Positions 7,581 to 15,508 are shown, counted from the stretch's first letter. The stretch: 64,000 bases of DNA from Bacteroidales bacterium (GCA_004557385.1 SFEA01000002.1:52749-116748); one strand, 5' to 3'. Numbers and translations: made by a program. Notes: generated from the letters alone by a model not told the origin.

Positions 7581-10043
7581 ATGAAGAAAATAATAGCTTT
7601 CTGGGCAGCTGTGGCGATGTGTGCCACTGCGTATGCTGCACTGGTCAAGGTGGACACGTTGCGCTATGCCGGCGAGTTTGCTCTTGTACAGCCGGTGATG
7701 ATTGACAGCGTCGACACTGGTTGCCGCGCGATGGATGTAACCAAGCAGCTTTCGGCATCGTTGCGCCTCGATGCCGTGGAAAAAGGCAAATTGTTGAGCG
7801 ACGGCTGCATCATCACCACGTCGAAGCACGGCGCATTGCATCTGATGGGATTTGCCCTGTATGTGCCGAGTCGCAGCGAAGTGACAATCGACGTTAAAGG
7901 ACTGAAGCATAAGGAGGTATACGTAGATGGCGAAAAGATTGCCGAGTCGGGCAAAACCACGCTCGACGCCCTTTGGCACAAGGTGGTGATAAAGAGTCTT
8001 GCCACGGCAGCCGGCACCGACACTGTGAGCGTGAGCGTTGACGGCGGCAAAACCGAGGTGCGAGTGGCTGACATTGCTGCAAATCATTCTCGCAGCTATG
8101 GTCTGCTCGACGTGCTGCATGCAAGCCGCTACTATGGCGCGTCGCTGTCGGCCGACGGTCGCTATCTGTCGTATGGCGTAACCATCACTCGCGCAGGCGG
8201 CAACCGCTCGTGGCAAACCTATATCAAGGACCTCACAACAGGCAATATAGTGGCTCGTTTGGCTGACAATGTGCATTGGATGCCTCGCTCATGCGCCTAC
8301 TACATCACCCGCACCGGCATCTCGGGCGCTCGCCAATTGGTTACCGTCGACCCGCGCACCGGCGTCGAGAAGGTGCTTGTCGACAATCTGCCTGAAGGCA
8401 GTTTCACGGTCGCACCCGGCGAGGATTTCCTGATTTTCACAACCACCGAGAACGGACCTGCCGACGACAAGAGCGTCTATCAGATTATCGAGCCCGACGA
8501 CCGTCAACCCGGATGGCGCAGCCGCAGCGGGCTGATGAAATACGACATAGCCACCGGGCTGAGCACACCGCTCACCTTCGGACATCACGATGTGTCGTTG
8601 CACGACATCTCAGCCGATGGCAAGCGCCTGCTTGTGTCGGTTCATAGCAGCTGCCTCACCCAGCGCCCAACAAGCTTGAGCACCATAATGGTGTTGAACC
8701 TCGATGACATGAGCACCGACACCATCTGCGCCAACGATGGCTTTGTGTCGAATGCGCAGTTTTCGCCCGACGGCAAAAGCGCGGTGGTGACCGGTTCGCC
8801 CGAGGCATTCGGCGGAATAGGCAAGAATGTTGCGGAGGGGCAGATTCCGAATATGTACGACATACAATTGTTTGTGGTGTCGCTCGCCGACATGAAGGTG
8901 AGGGCTATGACGCGCAATTTCAACCCCAGCATACAGCAAGTGGCTTGGAGCAATCACGACGGAATGATTTATTTCACAGCCGAGGACCGCGACTATGTGA
9001 ACATGTTCGCCATGAACCCGCGCAGCGGTGCCATTCGCCGCATCGACCTGCCCGAGGAAATGGTTGGCGGCTTCTCGCTTGCCAACGCCTCGAGTCGCGT
9101 GGCATTCTATGGGCAGAGCGCATCGAACAGCGACCGCCTCTACACTATGGAAGCAGGCAAGTGGCGCACCACTGTTGCCGATGATTTGAGCCGACAGACC
9201 CTCGACGGCATTGCCCTTGGCGAGTGCCGCGCGTGGAACTACATTAACGAGCAAGGCGACACCATCAGTTGCCGCTACTATCTGCCCGCCAACTTCGATG
9301 CCAATGCTAAATGGCCTATGATTGTGAACTACTACGGCGGATGCAGCCCAACGAGCCGCTATTTCGAGTCGCGTTATCCGCAGCACGCCTATGCATCGCA
9401 AGGCTATGTGGTGCTGGTGATTAATCCTCGCGGTGCCAGCGGATTCGGGCAGAAACATTCGGCATGGCACGTGAACACCGCCGGCGAAGGCGTGGCTGAC
9501 GACATCATCGGCGCCACACGTCAGTTCTGCCGCGAGCACGCATTTGTCAACGACAAGAAGGTTGGGTGCATCGGCGCCAGCTACGGCGGTTTCATGACGC
9601 AATATCTGCAAACCCGCACCGACCTGTTTGCCGCTGCCATATCGCACGCCGGCATCAGCGACCACACCAGCTATTGGGGCGAAGGCTATTGGGGCTATAG
9701 CTACAGCGAGGTGTCGATGGCAGGCAATTATCCGTGGACCAACCGCCACCTGTTTGTCGACCAAAGTCCGCTGTTCAATGCCGACAAGATTCACACCCCG
9801 CTGCTGTTTGTGCATGGCACCAGCGACAACAATGTGCCGGTGGGCGAAAGCATTCAAATGTACACCGCGCTCAAGCTGCTCGGACGCGAAACCGCCTTGG
9901 TGCTTGTTGAGGGCGAGGACCACCACATCACCGATTATCACAAGCGCATCAAGTGGCACAACACCATCATGGCATGGTTTGCCAAGTGGCTCAAGGACGA
10001 TGCTTCGTGGTGGAATCAGATGTACGGCGGCAAGAGCCTGTAA
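7581..10043 (+). CDS. Secreted S9 family prolyl oligopeptidase (DPP IV-like)
   Basis: 820 residues with a Sec signal peptide (cleavage near AYA-AL at about residue 19). The first two thirds form an N-terminal beta-propeller-type region rich in SADGRYLSYG, SADGKRLLV and SPDGKSAVV repeats (WD40-like/PD40). The C-terminal alpha/beta-hydrolase domain has the triad Ser667 (GASYGGF), Asp749 (GTSDNN) and His781 or His782 (GEDHHI). This is the S9B/S9C arrangement that releases dipeptides from peptides with Pro or Ala near the N-terminus. It probably acts in the periplasm or on the surface in peptide scavenging. Its promoter is at 7510 and a hairpin terminator follows at 10059. Confidence 0.92.
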   Translation: MKKIIAFWAAVAMCATAYAALVKVDTLRYAGEFALVQPVMIDSVDTGCRAMDVTKQLSASLRLDAVEKGKLLSDGCIITTSKHGALHLMGFALYVPSRSEVTIDVKGLKHKEVYVDGEKIAESGKTTLDALWHKVVIKSLATAAGTDTVSVSVDGGKTEVRVADIAANHSRSYGLLDVLHASRYYGASLSADGRYLSYGVTITRAGGNRSWQTYIKDLTTGNIVARLADNVHWMPRSCAYYITRTGISGARQLVTVDPRTGVEKVLVDNLPEGSFTVAPGEDFLIFTTTENGPADDKSVYQIIEPDDRQPGWRSRSGLMKYDIATGLSTPLTFGHHDVSLHDISADGKRLLVSVHSSCLTQRPTSLSTIMVLNLDDMSTDTICANDGFVSNAQFSPDGKSAVVTGSPEAFGGIGKNVAEGQIPNMYDIQLFVVSLADMKVRAMTRNFNPSIQQVAWSNHDGMIYFTAEDRDYVNMFAMNPRSGAIRRIDLPEEMVGGFSLANASSRVAFYGQSASNSDRLYTMEAGKWRTTVADDLSRQTLDGIALGECRAWNYINEQGDTISCRYYLPANFDANAKWPMIVNYYGGCSPTSRYFESRYPQHAYASQGYVVLVINPRGASGFGQKHSAWHVNTAGEGVADDIIGATRQFCREHAFVNDKKVGCIGASYGGFMTQYLQTRTDLFAAAISHAGISDHTSYWGEGYWGYSYSEVSMAGNYPWTNRHLFVDQSPLFNADKIHTPLLFVHGTSDNNVPVGESIQMYTALKLLGRETALVLVEGEDHHITDYHKRIKWHNTIMAWFAKWLKDDASWWNQMYGGKSL

Positions 10044-10058
10044 GTGAATTTCCCGATT

Positions 10059-10094
10059 GGCAGGTGTTGTAACGACACCTGCGCCTTTGTTGTT
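10059..10094 (+). terminator. Intrinsic terminator after the S9 peptidase
   Basis: GCAGGTGT (10060-10067) pairs with ACACCTGC (10075-10082) around a 7-base loop, followed by GCCTTTGTTGTT. It sits 16 bases after the stop codon. Confidence 0.65.
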
Positions 10095-10140
10095 CAATTC
10101 GAGCGAGTGAAGGATGCTATTTTGTCTATTATAAAACCCT

Positions 10141-10214
10141 AAAAACATCCGATAGTCTGCGAAACTGTGAAAATTATTGCAACTTTCGCAGACTATCAGC
10201 GCTTTTTCTAAGAA
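10141..10214. repeat. 74-bp palindromic repeat, copy 1 (upstream of ATPase)
   Basis: It contains a perfect inverted repeat: GATAGTCTGCGAAA (10151-10164) and TTTCGCAGACTATC (10184-10197) around a 19-bp spacer. The same 74 bp recur at 11714-11787 with only two differences. This copy ends eight bases before the -7 box of the ATPase gene, so it is placed like an operator or attachment-type site. Confidence 0.9.
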
Positions 10215-10221
10215 TTATCAC

Positions 10222-10229
10222 TAAATTTG
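10222..10229 (+). promoter_or_regulatory. -7 box of the DUF234-type ATPase gene
   Basis: TAAATTTG matches the -7 consensus and lies 25 bases before the ATG at 10254, giving a very short leader. The 14-bp-arm palindrome lies immediately upstream. Confidence 0.6.
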
Positions 10230-10253
10230 CACTCATAAATACAAAATTTTTTT

Positions 10254-11675
10254 ATGAGACAGATTATTGTTGGTAGAAAAAAGGAGTTGGCACAGATTGA
10301 CCAATATTATAAGTCGGGGAAGGCTGAATTTATTGCTGTGTATGGTAGAAGACGAATAGGAAAAACTTACCTAGTTCGCCAGTACTTCAAGAATCAGTTT
10401 GCTTTCGATATGACAGGTGTAATGGAGGGGAGTAAATCAGAGCAGATGACCGCATTTCATGCAGCTTTAAAGACGTATGGATATGCAGGTAAGAAGAATC
10501 TGAACTGGATTGATGCATTCTTTGCACTTCGTCAGCTTCTTGAGTCAAAGATTGAGACTGGCAAACGATGTGTAATCTTTATTGATGAATTGCCCTGCCT
10601 CGATACCCCTAAAGCAGGATTCGTAAATGCTCTCGGACATTTTTGGAACAATTGGGCAAATTGGCAGTCGGAGATTATGTTGATTGTATGTGGTTCTGCA
10701 ACATCGTGGATGGTACGCAATGTTATCGACAACCACGGAGGACTTCATGACCGTATTACTCACGAAATGCATTTGCATCCATTTACGTTGAGTGAAACCG
10801 AAGAGTTTTTTGTGAATAATGGTTTTGTTTGGAATCGCCTCAGTATTATTCAGGCATATATGGCTATTGGAGGAGTTCCTTACTATATGAGTCTATTTGA
10901 GAAGACCGATAGCCCTGCCACGGGATTGGATAGATTGTTTTTCAGCGAAAATGCAGAGTTAAAGAAGGAGTACCGCAGATTGTTCTCATCGTTATTTAAG
11001 AATCCTCAGCCATACCTTGAAATCATCTCTCAACTCGCCAAATATCCAAAAGGACTTACAAGAGAGGATTTGAGTGAGAAGTTGAACACATCAAATAATG
11101 GTAAGTTAGGGGATATGCTGACCGACCTTGTGTATTGCGACTTCTTACGAAAGTATAATGTGCGAGAGAAGAAGATAAAATCGAACTCTGCTATCTACCA
11201 GTTGGTTGACTTCTATACAATATTCTATAATACTTTTGCCTGCAAAAATATTGCAGAGGAACATTTTTGGACTCGCAATGTGAATACCCCAATGATTATG
11301 GCTTGGTATGGTCTTGCTTTCGAGCGTATCTGTAAAGCTCATATGCCACAGATTAAAGCGGCGTTGGGTATAGCAGGTGTCTCAACCGAGTTCTATACTT
11401 GGAGAACAAATAAAGTTGAGAACGGAGCGCAAATAGATATAATAATAGACCGTGCCGATAATACTATAAACCTTTGCGAAGTAAAATATAGCGAAGGTTT
11501 GTATAGTCTTGATAAAGAAGAGTTTCTAAAGATACAAAATCGCATCAGTGCGTTTAAGGAGGTCACAGAGACGAGAAGTAGTATCATCCCCACAATGATT
11601 ACCACATTTGGAATGAAGGAGGGTATGTATAGTGACCAAATAAATGCAAAAATAGATATGGATGCGCTGTTCTAA
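10254..11675 (+). CDS. Archaeal-type AAA ATPase with DUF234 nuclease-like domain
   Basis: 473 residues. Walker A is YGRRRIGKTYL near residues 30-40, Walker B is CVIFIDELPCL, and CGSATSWM looks like the sensor region (ATPase_2/PF01637 type). A winged-helix-like middle follows. The C-terminal segment AQIDIIIDR ... INLCEVKYSEG carries the D ... E-x-K signature of a PD-(D/E)XK fold, so here, unlike the DUF4143 ATPase at 6156, nuclease residues appear intact. The gene is AT-rich compared with its neighbours and is bracketed by two copies of a 74-bp palindromic repeat, which suggests horizontal transfer or an autonomous unit. Its biological role is not known; defence, regulation or selfish maintenance are all possible. 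Confidence 0.85.
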   Translation: MRQIIVGRKKELAQIDQYYKSGKAEFIAVYGRRRIGKTYLVRQYFKNQFAFDMTGVMEGSKSEQMTAFHAALKTYGYAGKKNLNWIDAFFALRQLLESKIETGKRCVIFIDELPCLDTPKAGFVNALGHFWNNWANWQSEIMLIVCGSATSWMVRNVIDNHGGLHDRITHEMHLHPFTLSETEEFFVNNGFVWNRLSIIQAYMAIGGVPYYMSLFEKTDSPATGLDRLFFSENAELKKEYRRLFSSLFKNPQPYLEIISQLAKYPKGLTREDLSEKLNTSNNGKLGDMLTDLVYCDFLRKYNVREKKIKSNSAIYQLVDFYTIFYNTFACKNIAEEHFWTRNVNTPMIMAWYGLAFERICKAHMPQIKAALGIAGVSTEFYTWRTNKVENGAQIDIIIDRADNTINLCEVKYSEGLYSLDKEEFLKIQNRISAFKEVTETRSSIIPTMITTFGMKEGMYSDQINAKIDMDALF

Positions 11676-11713
11676 CATGTTTTGCGGTATTTATTTTCAC
11701 TAATAATAAATGC

Positions 11714-11787
11714 AAAAACATCCGATAGTCTGCGGAACTGTGAAAATTATTACAACTTTCGCAGACTATCAGCGCTTTTTCTAAGAA
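11714..11787. repeat. 74-bp palindromic repeat, copy 2 (downstream of ATPase)
   Basis: 72 of 74 bases match copy 1 at 10141-10214, in the same orientation 1573 bp away. One of the two changes breaks a pair in the palindrome arm (GGAA for GAAA). Similarity continues loosely beyond the repeat, and an IS element is inserted ten bases after its end. Confidence 0.9.
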
Positions 11788-11804
11788 GTATAACTAGTCG
11801 AGCC

Positions 11805-12143
11805 TTAAAAACTTCGCGCATATGCGCATGTACATGCATTACATGTGACACCCGGCCATTTCCCCTCTGCCATGAGCCTCATGAGGCCCCATCTGAATAG
11901 GCACAAAAGAAGCCTCATGGCTCTTTTGAGGTTATATGCGGCAGCAGCGAGCATGACGTTAATAGAGTCTCCGAAAAGACCCTTGTAGAAGTTCCGTCCC
12001 AGACGATGGTCGCTCTTGCAGTGCCCGATAACCGGCTCAATTCCCGCCCGCTTCCTGAACAGCTCGTGCTTCCTGGCTTTCATGTAGGCGGAGTCCGAAG
12101 CTTTCGGAACGGCAGGTATCATGATCTTCGTGTCTCCCGACAT
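11805..12143 (-). CDS. IS5-like transposase, C-terminal part (ORF B, -1 frame)
   Basis: 112 codons starting MSGDTKIMIP. It contains GIEPVIGHCKSDHRLGRNF, which carries the third DDE acid (Glu36) and the following conserved HRLGRNF block. It overlaps ORF A by 25 bases and is in the -1 frame: after AAA of ORF A (12145-12143), re-reading one A gives ATG TCG GGA. Joined this way the sequence reads smoothly as one transposase of about 465 residues. It could be programmed -1 frameshifting or a lost A. Confidence 0.8.
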   Translation of the reverse strand: MSGDTKIMIPAVPKASDSAYMKARKHELFRKRAGIEPVIGHCKSDHRLGRNFYKGLFGDSINVMLAAAAYNLKRAMRLLLCLFRWGLMRLMAEGKWPGVTCNACTCAYARSF

Positions 12144-13204
12144 TTTTGTCCCCTGTAGCCTCTGTCTCCGGCAAGAATGCGGATTGTTCTTCCGTATAGG
12201 CGGCGAGCCTGTTCCTTTGCCCTGTCAATCGTATGACCGTCATACTCATTCCTGAATGACATGGCTCCGATGATGATGCCGTTCCACAGGCGGATGATGG
12301 AGACCTTGTTGCCGAACTCGTATTTCTTGTGCTCCTTGCCCTTGCAGATGCACAGGACGTCGGGCTCATGGAGCGAGTATATCTTGTGACCGTCCAGAAG
12401 CTCTCCGTTTACAAACCTCAGGCAAAGTTCAAGGTGTTCTCGGTATATGTTGTCCGAGGGCAGCTCGCGGAGCAACTCCCTTGCCAGCCTTCCTGCTATG
12501 GTGCGCATCCTCCGGTCTGCCTTCGCCACCTTCTTCCTGCTGTGTGACTTGCCGCGGAAACGCTGTGTGAGTTTCAGTTCCTTTATCTCCCGAGCATAGC
12601 TTTGACGTACCTTGATTACCTCCGCCTTGGCTACCTTATGGCAATAGTCGATAATCTTGTTCAGCAGTTTGGAGTCCGTGGGGAACGTGACGTTCTTCTC
12701 CTGTACGGTAGAGTCTATGAAGGCTGTCTGCTCTTTGTCGCTCTTGCGTCCACGACCGTCCTTTCCGTTCTTCCTGTCATCCTCCTCCTTCTTCCTGTCC
12801 TCGATGACAAGATTGACGCGGATGCTCTCCTTGAGGATAAGTTCCACACCCTCCTCGCCGATACGGTGGCGGAAGTGTACAAGCTCGGACGAGGCGCAAG
12901 GTGCTGATGTGCTGAAGGCATCAAGACCACAGAAGTATTGGTAGTAGGCGTTCTCAGTAAACTGGGCCACCACCTGCTCGTCGGAAACATTGCGCAGATG
13001 CTTCAGCATAAGCAAGCCTGTCATCAGGCGGATTGGCTTGGGAGGGCGGCCGTTGTCTGCACAGAAGAGCGGTGCGAAGGACTTCTCGAAGAGTGACCAG
13101 TCAACAGCGTTTGCCAACCTGAACAGTGGATGCTTGGAATCCAGCATGGTTTCCAAGTCCCAGAAAAGTGATGCCTGACGGCTATTGGATGAGGGTTTGT
13201 ACAT
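12119..13204 (-). CDS. IS5-like transposase, N-terminal part (ORF A)
   Basis: 361 residues. The N-terminus (LFWDLETMLDSKHPLFRLA, then a GLLMLKHLRNVSDE segment) is the DUF772-type transposase DNA-binding region. The first two catalytic acids are visible: Asp164 in AFIDST and Asp347 in ILAGDRGYRG. The sensible protein sequence stops after GQK (residue 354), where a run of five A's is reached; the remaining residues CRETRRS are out of frame. The rest of the protein, including the catalytic Glu, is in the overlapping -1 frame at 11805-12143. Confidence 0.85.
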   Translation of the reverse strand: MYKPSSNSRQASLFWDLETMLDSKHPLFRLANAVDWSLFEKSFAPLFCADNGRPPKPIRLMTGLLMLKHLRNVSDEQVVAQFTENAYYQYFCGLDAFSTSAPCASSELVHFRHRIGEEGVELILKESIRVNLVIEDRKKEEDDRKNGKDGRGRKSDKEQTAFIDSTVQEKNVTFPTDSKLLNKIIDYCHKVAKAEVIKVRQSYAREIKELKLTQRFRGKSHSRKKVAKADRRMRTIAGRLARELLRELPSDNIYREHLELCLRFVNGELLDGHKIYSLHEPDVLCICKGKEHKKYEFGNKVSIIRLWNGIIIGAMSFRNEYDGHTIDRAKEQARRLYGRTIRILAGDRGYRGQKCRETRRS

Positions 13205-13436
13205 GTCTTATTTGCAAGGCTTTACTATGTAAAGGTACAAAATCTTGCGGACATACGCAAATTTTAAAGTGTTTATTTTATTGATATACAGTAAGTTGGT
13301 ATCTTTTTAAGGCTCGACTAACTAAACTTATATTTGGGTCAATAAAATTCTTCGTATCTGTAATTCTTTTTCAAAAATTTAGGTAATTATATATTGTTAG
13401 GCCCCAAGATGTTTAATACTGCCATTTTTGACAGAA

Positions 13437-14441
13437 TTATCTGTCACTCCTTTGGAAACGGTGCAGCCGTTCTTGGTACGATTGCTTGTACATGCGTTTA
13501 ACTTTCTCTTCCAAAAACGAGTTTTCGATGAGTTCGTATACTTTAGGCTGTTCCGTTGCAAACAGTTCAATAATAGAGGTCATTTTTTTAGGCAGAACTC
13601 CTATGCGTGTTCCAAATGTAATGAAGTCGTCTTTGCAGGGATGTAATGTTCTCGCATATACATCTGAGTATTCCGACTTGGGAATCAGCCCGTCGTGCAG
13701 GGCAAAGTCTCCGTCATCGACATGTATAGAGGTGTTCATCAAATCGTATGCAGGAGTCAATACATAGTCTCCGCCATCGGTCTCTTGTAGTGAGAAGTTT
13801 TTCAGGTGAGCATCGCCATTGCTGAACAGATAATTGAAGACAACAAGCGTGAAATACTTGACCATCTCAACTTGCCATGCAGAAACATTTTGCTTCAGGA
13901 GCTTTGCTATGTCCTCATAGCTACCAGAATATTTAAAGTCGCTTCCGCTGTTTCTTTCGGTTTTTCCTGCAATAGAAGCAAAATCATCTTGCCTAATTTT
14001 AGATTCATCTGCTTTGTAGTCAAACCTCTTAGTTATGTAAAAAGGGTTGCCATCTGCAAAAAAGGCAAGAGCATTTGCAGCCGTATTGATTTTATACACC
14101 TGGTTTGCAATCTGCATGGTCAGATGCTCATTGGCAGGAATATTATGTCTGAAGCGAAGGTTTCTATATTCAGGAATAGGCTTTATGATATATCGCCCGA
14201 ACTCTCCATCAGGGGTAATTATGATTTTGCCTTTCCGGATTATTGCAGATATTTTCTCTTGTACGCCAGAGATAGATATTTTGTTTATAGATGCAACAAT
14301 CTCACTTCCTGTGTCGTCGTTTATCGATAGGTCCATAATGTGACTAACTTTTTTGCCTCCAAATACTTTTCGTAGGCAAGTAGGACTATATGTATTGAAT
14401 CCCGGTGCAAGTGTGCCAGGGCAAACATCTATCGTTCTCAT
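13437..14441 (-). CDS. HipT-like serine/threonine kinase toxin (HipA family)
   Basis: 334 residues, shorter than HipA (about 440) because the N-terminal subdomain is a separate gene. The glycine-rich loop has ISISGVQEKIS with the S-x-S pair Ser56-Ile57-Ser58, the autophosphorylation motif described for HipT toxins. The catalytic loop is SNGDAHLKNFSL and the DFG-equivalent is PAYDL. HipA/HipT kinases phosphorylate aminoacyl-tRNA synthetases and halt growth; the target here cannot be read from sequence. It is the third gene of the operon, with ATGA overlap to the HipS-like gene. Low GC relative to the genome suggests acquisition. Confidence 0.85.
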   Translation of the reverse strand: MRTIDVCPGTLAPGFNTYSPTCLRKVFGGKKVSHIMDLSINDDTGSEIVASINKISISGVQEKISAIIRKGKIIITPDGEFGRYIIKPIPEYRNLRFRHNIPANEHLTMQIANQVYKINTAANALAFFADGNPFYITKRFDYKADESKIRQDDFASIAGKTERNSGSDFKYSGSYEDIAKLLKQNVSAWQVEMVKYFTLVVFNYLFSNGDAHLKNFSLQETDGGDYVLTPAYDLMNTSIHVDDGDFALHDGLIPKSEYSDVYARTLHPCKDDFITFGTRIGVLPKKMTSIIELFATEQPKVYELIENSFLEEKVKRMYKQSYQERLHRFQRSDR

Positions 14442-14758
14442 AATTTCTCTATTGTTATAGCACCTATCGTATCGTGCTTTGCTGTTGCTAATAATAAACC
14501 GAATGAATCTTTTTCATCTATTTTCAATGTCATGCACTGGGTTGCCTTGTTAGCACCTTCTGAGAGCATGTTGTAGAAGAAGGGGAATAGTTCATCAGAA
14601 ACATACTCCTCCTTGCGTTTCGGGAAAGCCAACGATATTGCACGCAATTCGGGATTGATAAGATATGCATCGTCATATTTGAAAATATAACGCATGTCAT
14701 CTGTTTCGGTTAGCGTGCCCGCAACTATCTTATTTGCTAAAACTAATGCTCGTCTCAT
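14438..14758 (-). CDS. HipS-like protein (detached HipA N-terminal domain)
   Basis: 106 residues that match the N-terminal domain of HipA only: GTLTETDD, then YIFKYDDAYL, AISLAFP, and DELFPFFYNMLSEG, the usual end of that domain (LFPFFxNLLPEG). In HipBST systems the separate HipS protein, not HipB, neutralises the HipT kinase; this inference rests on gene order and domain content. It overlaps hipB by one base (TAATG) and hipT by four (ATGA), implying translational coupling of all three. Confidence 0.8.
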   Translation of the reverse strand: MRRALVLANKIVAGTLTETDDMRYIFKYDDAYLINPELRAISLAFPKRKEEYVSDELFPFFYNMLSEGANKATQCMTLKIDEKDSFGLLLATAKHDTIGAITIEKL

Positions 14759-14961
14759 TATCCATTAATGATTTTAACTCTCATAATCAACTCCAAGCCA
14801 AGAACCCCAGCAATCTTTTCCAAAGTTTTTAATGATGGGTTCCCTTTCTCTGATTCTACACTTTTGATTATACGCAAGCTAAGCTCAGTATAATCTGATA
14901 AATCCTGTTGGGTCAATCCCAATACAGTTCTTCGTTCTTTTATCAATTCTCCGTACTCCAT
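14758..14961 (-). CDS. HipB-like XRE transcriptional regulator
   Basis: 67 residues, nearly all helix-turn-helix: LIKERRTVLGLTQQDLSDYT, then SLRIIKSVESEKGNPSLKTL, the classic XRE (HTH_3) pattern. As first gene of the operon it is the likely autorepressor that binds the two GTGCA-type inverted repeats upstream (14963-14978 and 15024-15041). It is not clear whether it also contributes antitoxin activity. Confidence 0.85.
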   Translation of the reverse strand: MEYGELIKERRTVLGLTQQDLSDYTELSLRIIKSVESEKGNPSLKTLEKIAGVLGLELIMRVKIING

Positions 14962-14962
14962 G

Positions 14963-14978
14963 GTGCAATATATTACAC
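14963..14978. promoter_or_regulatory. Candidate HipB operator O1
   Basis: GTGCAATATATTACAC is an imperfect inverted repeat directly before the hipB start codon, downstream of the -7 box. It shares the GTGCA/TGCAC half-site with O2. Confidence 0.5.
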
Positions 14979-14987
14979 TTTTTGATG

Positions 14988-14995
14988 CAAAAATA
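14988..14995 (-). promoter_or_regulatory. -7 box of the hip operon
   Basis: The minus strand reads TATTTTTG, a TAnnTTTG match, 27 bases before the hipB ATG and between the two candidate operators. Confidence 0.5.
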
Positions 14996-15023
14996 TATGG
15001 TTTCTTTTAAATATCCAAGCTTT

Positions 15024-15041
15024 AGTGCAAGATAATGCACT
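15024..15041. promoter_or_regulatory. Candidate HipB operator O2
   Basis: AGTGCAAGATAATGCACT has perfect 6-bp arms (AGTGCA/TGCACT) and lies in the -33 region of the hip promoter, where a bound repressor would block RNA polymerase. Confidence 0.55.
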
Positions 15042-15153
15042 TTTATATATTAAATGATATATTGCAAAGTTCTCTCTTTGAAAATAGAAAAAGCTCTCTA
15101 ATCACCAGTTATTGGATGTTTTTTTGCCACACTGTAGATGAAGAGTCATACTA

Positions 15154-15270
15154 TTAAATCCCCAGGACACTATAGGCCTTTCGCACGAGGCTTTCGTCTT
15201 TGCGAGCTTTTTCGCAAGCTTGTTTCAGCGCCTTCTTCGCAGCAGATTTGTTCTTGAACCAATTTTTCAT
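15154..15270 (-). CDS. Candidate 38-residue basic small protein
   Basis: ATG at 15270 to TAA at 15154 encodes 38 residues beginning MKNWFKNKSAAKKALKQ and ending AYSVLGI. It is lysine- and alanine-rich, predicted helical and amphipathic, with codon use like the genome's housekeeping genes rather than like the AT-rich hip operon next to it. No TAnnTTTG box was found ahead of it; a short GGGC/GCCC hairpin lies at 15304-15317. No family was recognised. It could be a small conserved protein between the Hip operon and lgt, or chance. Confidence 0.4.
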   Translation of the reverse strand: MKNWFKNKSAAKKALKQACEKARKDESLVRKAYSVLGI

Positions 15271-15462
15271 AATGTATAAAAAATTTTTTAGTTAATAATC
15301 TGTTGGGCTTTATTGCCCTTTCTGCCACTTAATACCCCAAGCGATGAAAAGGCGAACAACTAATTAAAAATTTTTACGACAAATAAGAGCGATTTTTGCC
15401 GATTGAGGGCGGTGAGGCAGTAAAAAAATGCCGGTGTAGGCTGAGGTGTGGCAGAAAAATAG

Positions 15463-15470
15463 TAATTTTG
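15463..15470 (+). promoter_or_regulatory. -7 box of lgt
   Basis: TAATTTTG matches the -7 consensus and lies 39 bases before the lgt ATG. Apart from this, the stretch 15271-15508 is AT-rich and shows nothing recognisable. Confidence 0.5.
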
Positions 15471-15508
15471 TCGAAACATAACGTAAAACAATTTTTTGAA
15501 AGAAAAAG

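Larger units (their letters stand above)
11797..13318 (-). mobile_element. IS5-like insertion sequence, 1522 bp
   Basis: Perfect 15-bp terminal inverted repeats: GTCGAGCCTTAAAAA at 11797-11811, and its complement at 13304-13318. Both ends are flanked by the direct repeat TAACTA (11791-11796 and 13319-13324), which I read as the target duplication. It carries one transposase split into two overlapping frames on the minus strand. The family is assigned from the DUF772-like N-terminus and DDE signatures; a 6-bp duplication is not the commonest length for IS5, so the exact group is uncertain. Intact ends and target repeats indicate a fairly recent insertion. Confidence 0.88.

Noticed and set aside
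8610..10148. 512-codon open frame antisense to the S9 peptidase
   Set aside because: It overlaps a gene with a complete catalytic triad, has no plausible promoter, and looks like a codon-bias shadow.
10141..11787. The ATPase plus flanking repeats as a classical insertion sequence
   Set aside because: The repeats are direct rather than terminal inverted copies, no transposase is present and no target duplication was found.
12329..13178. Several plus-strand open frames inside the IS element
   Set aside because: They lie opposite the transposase and mirror its codons; no domains recognised.
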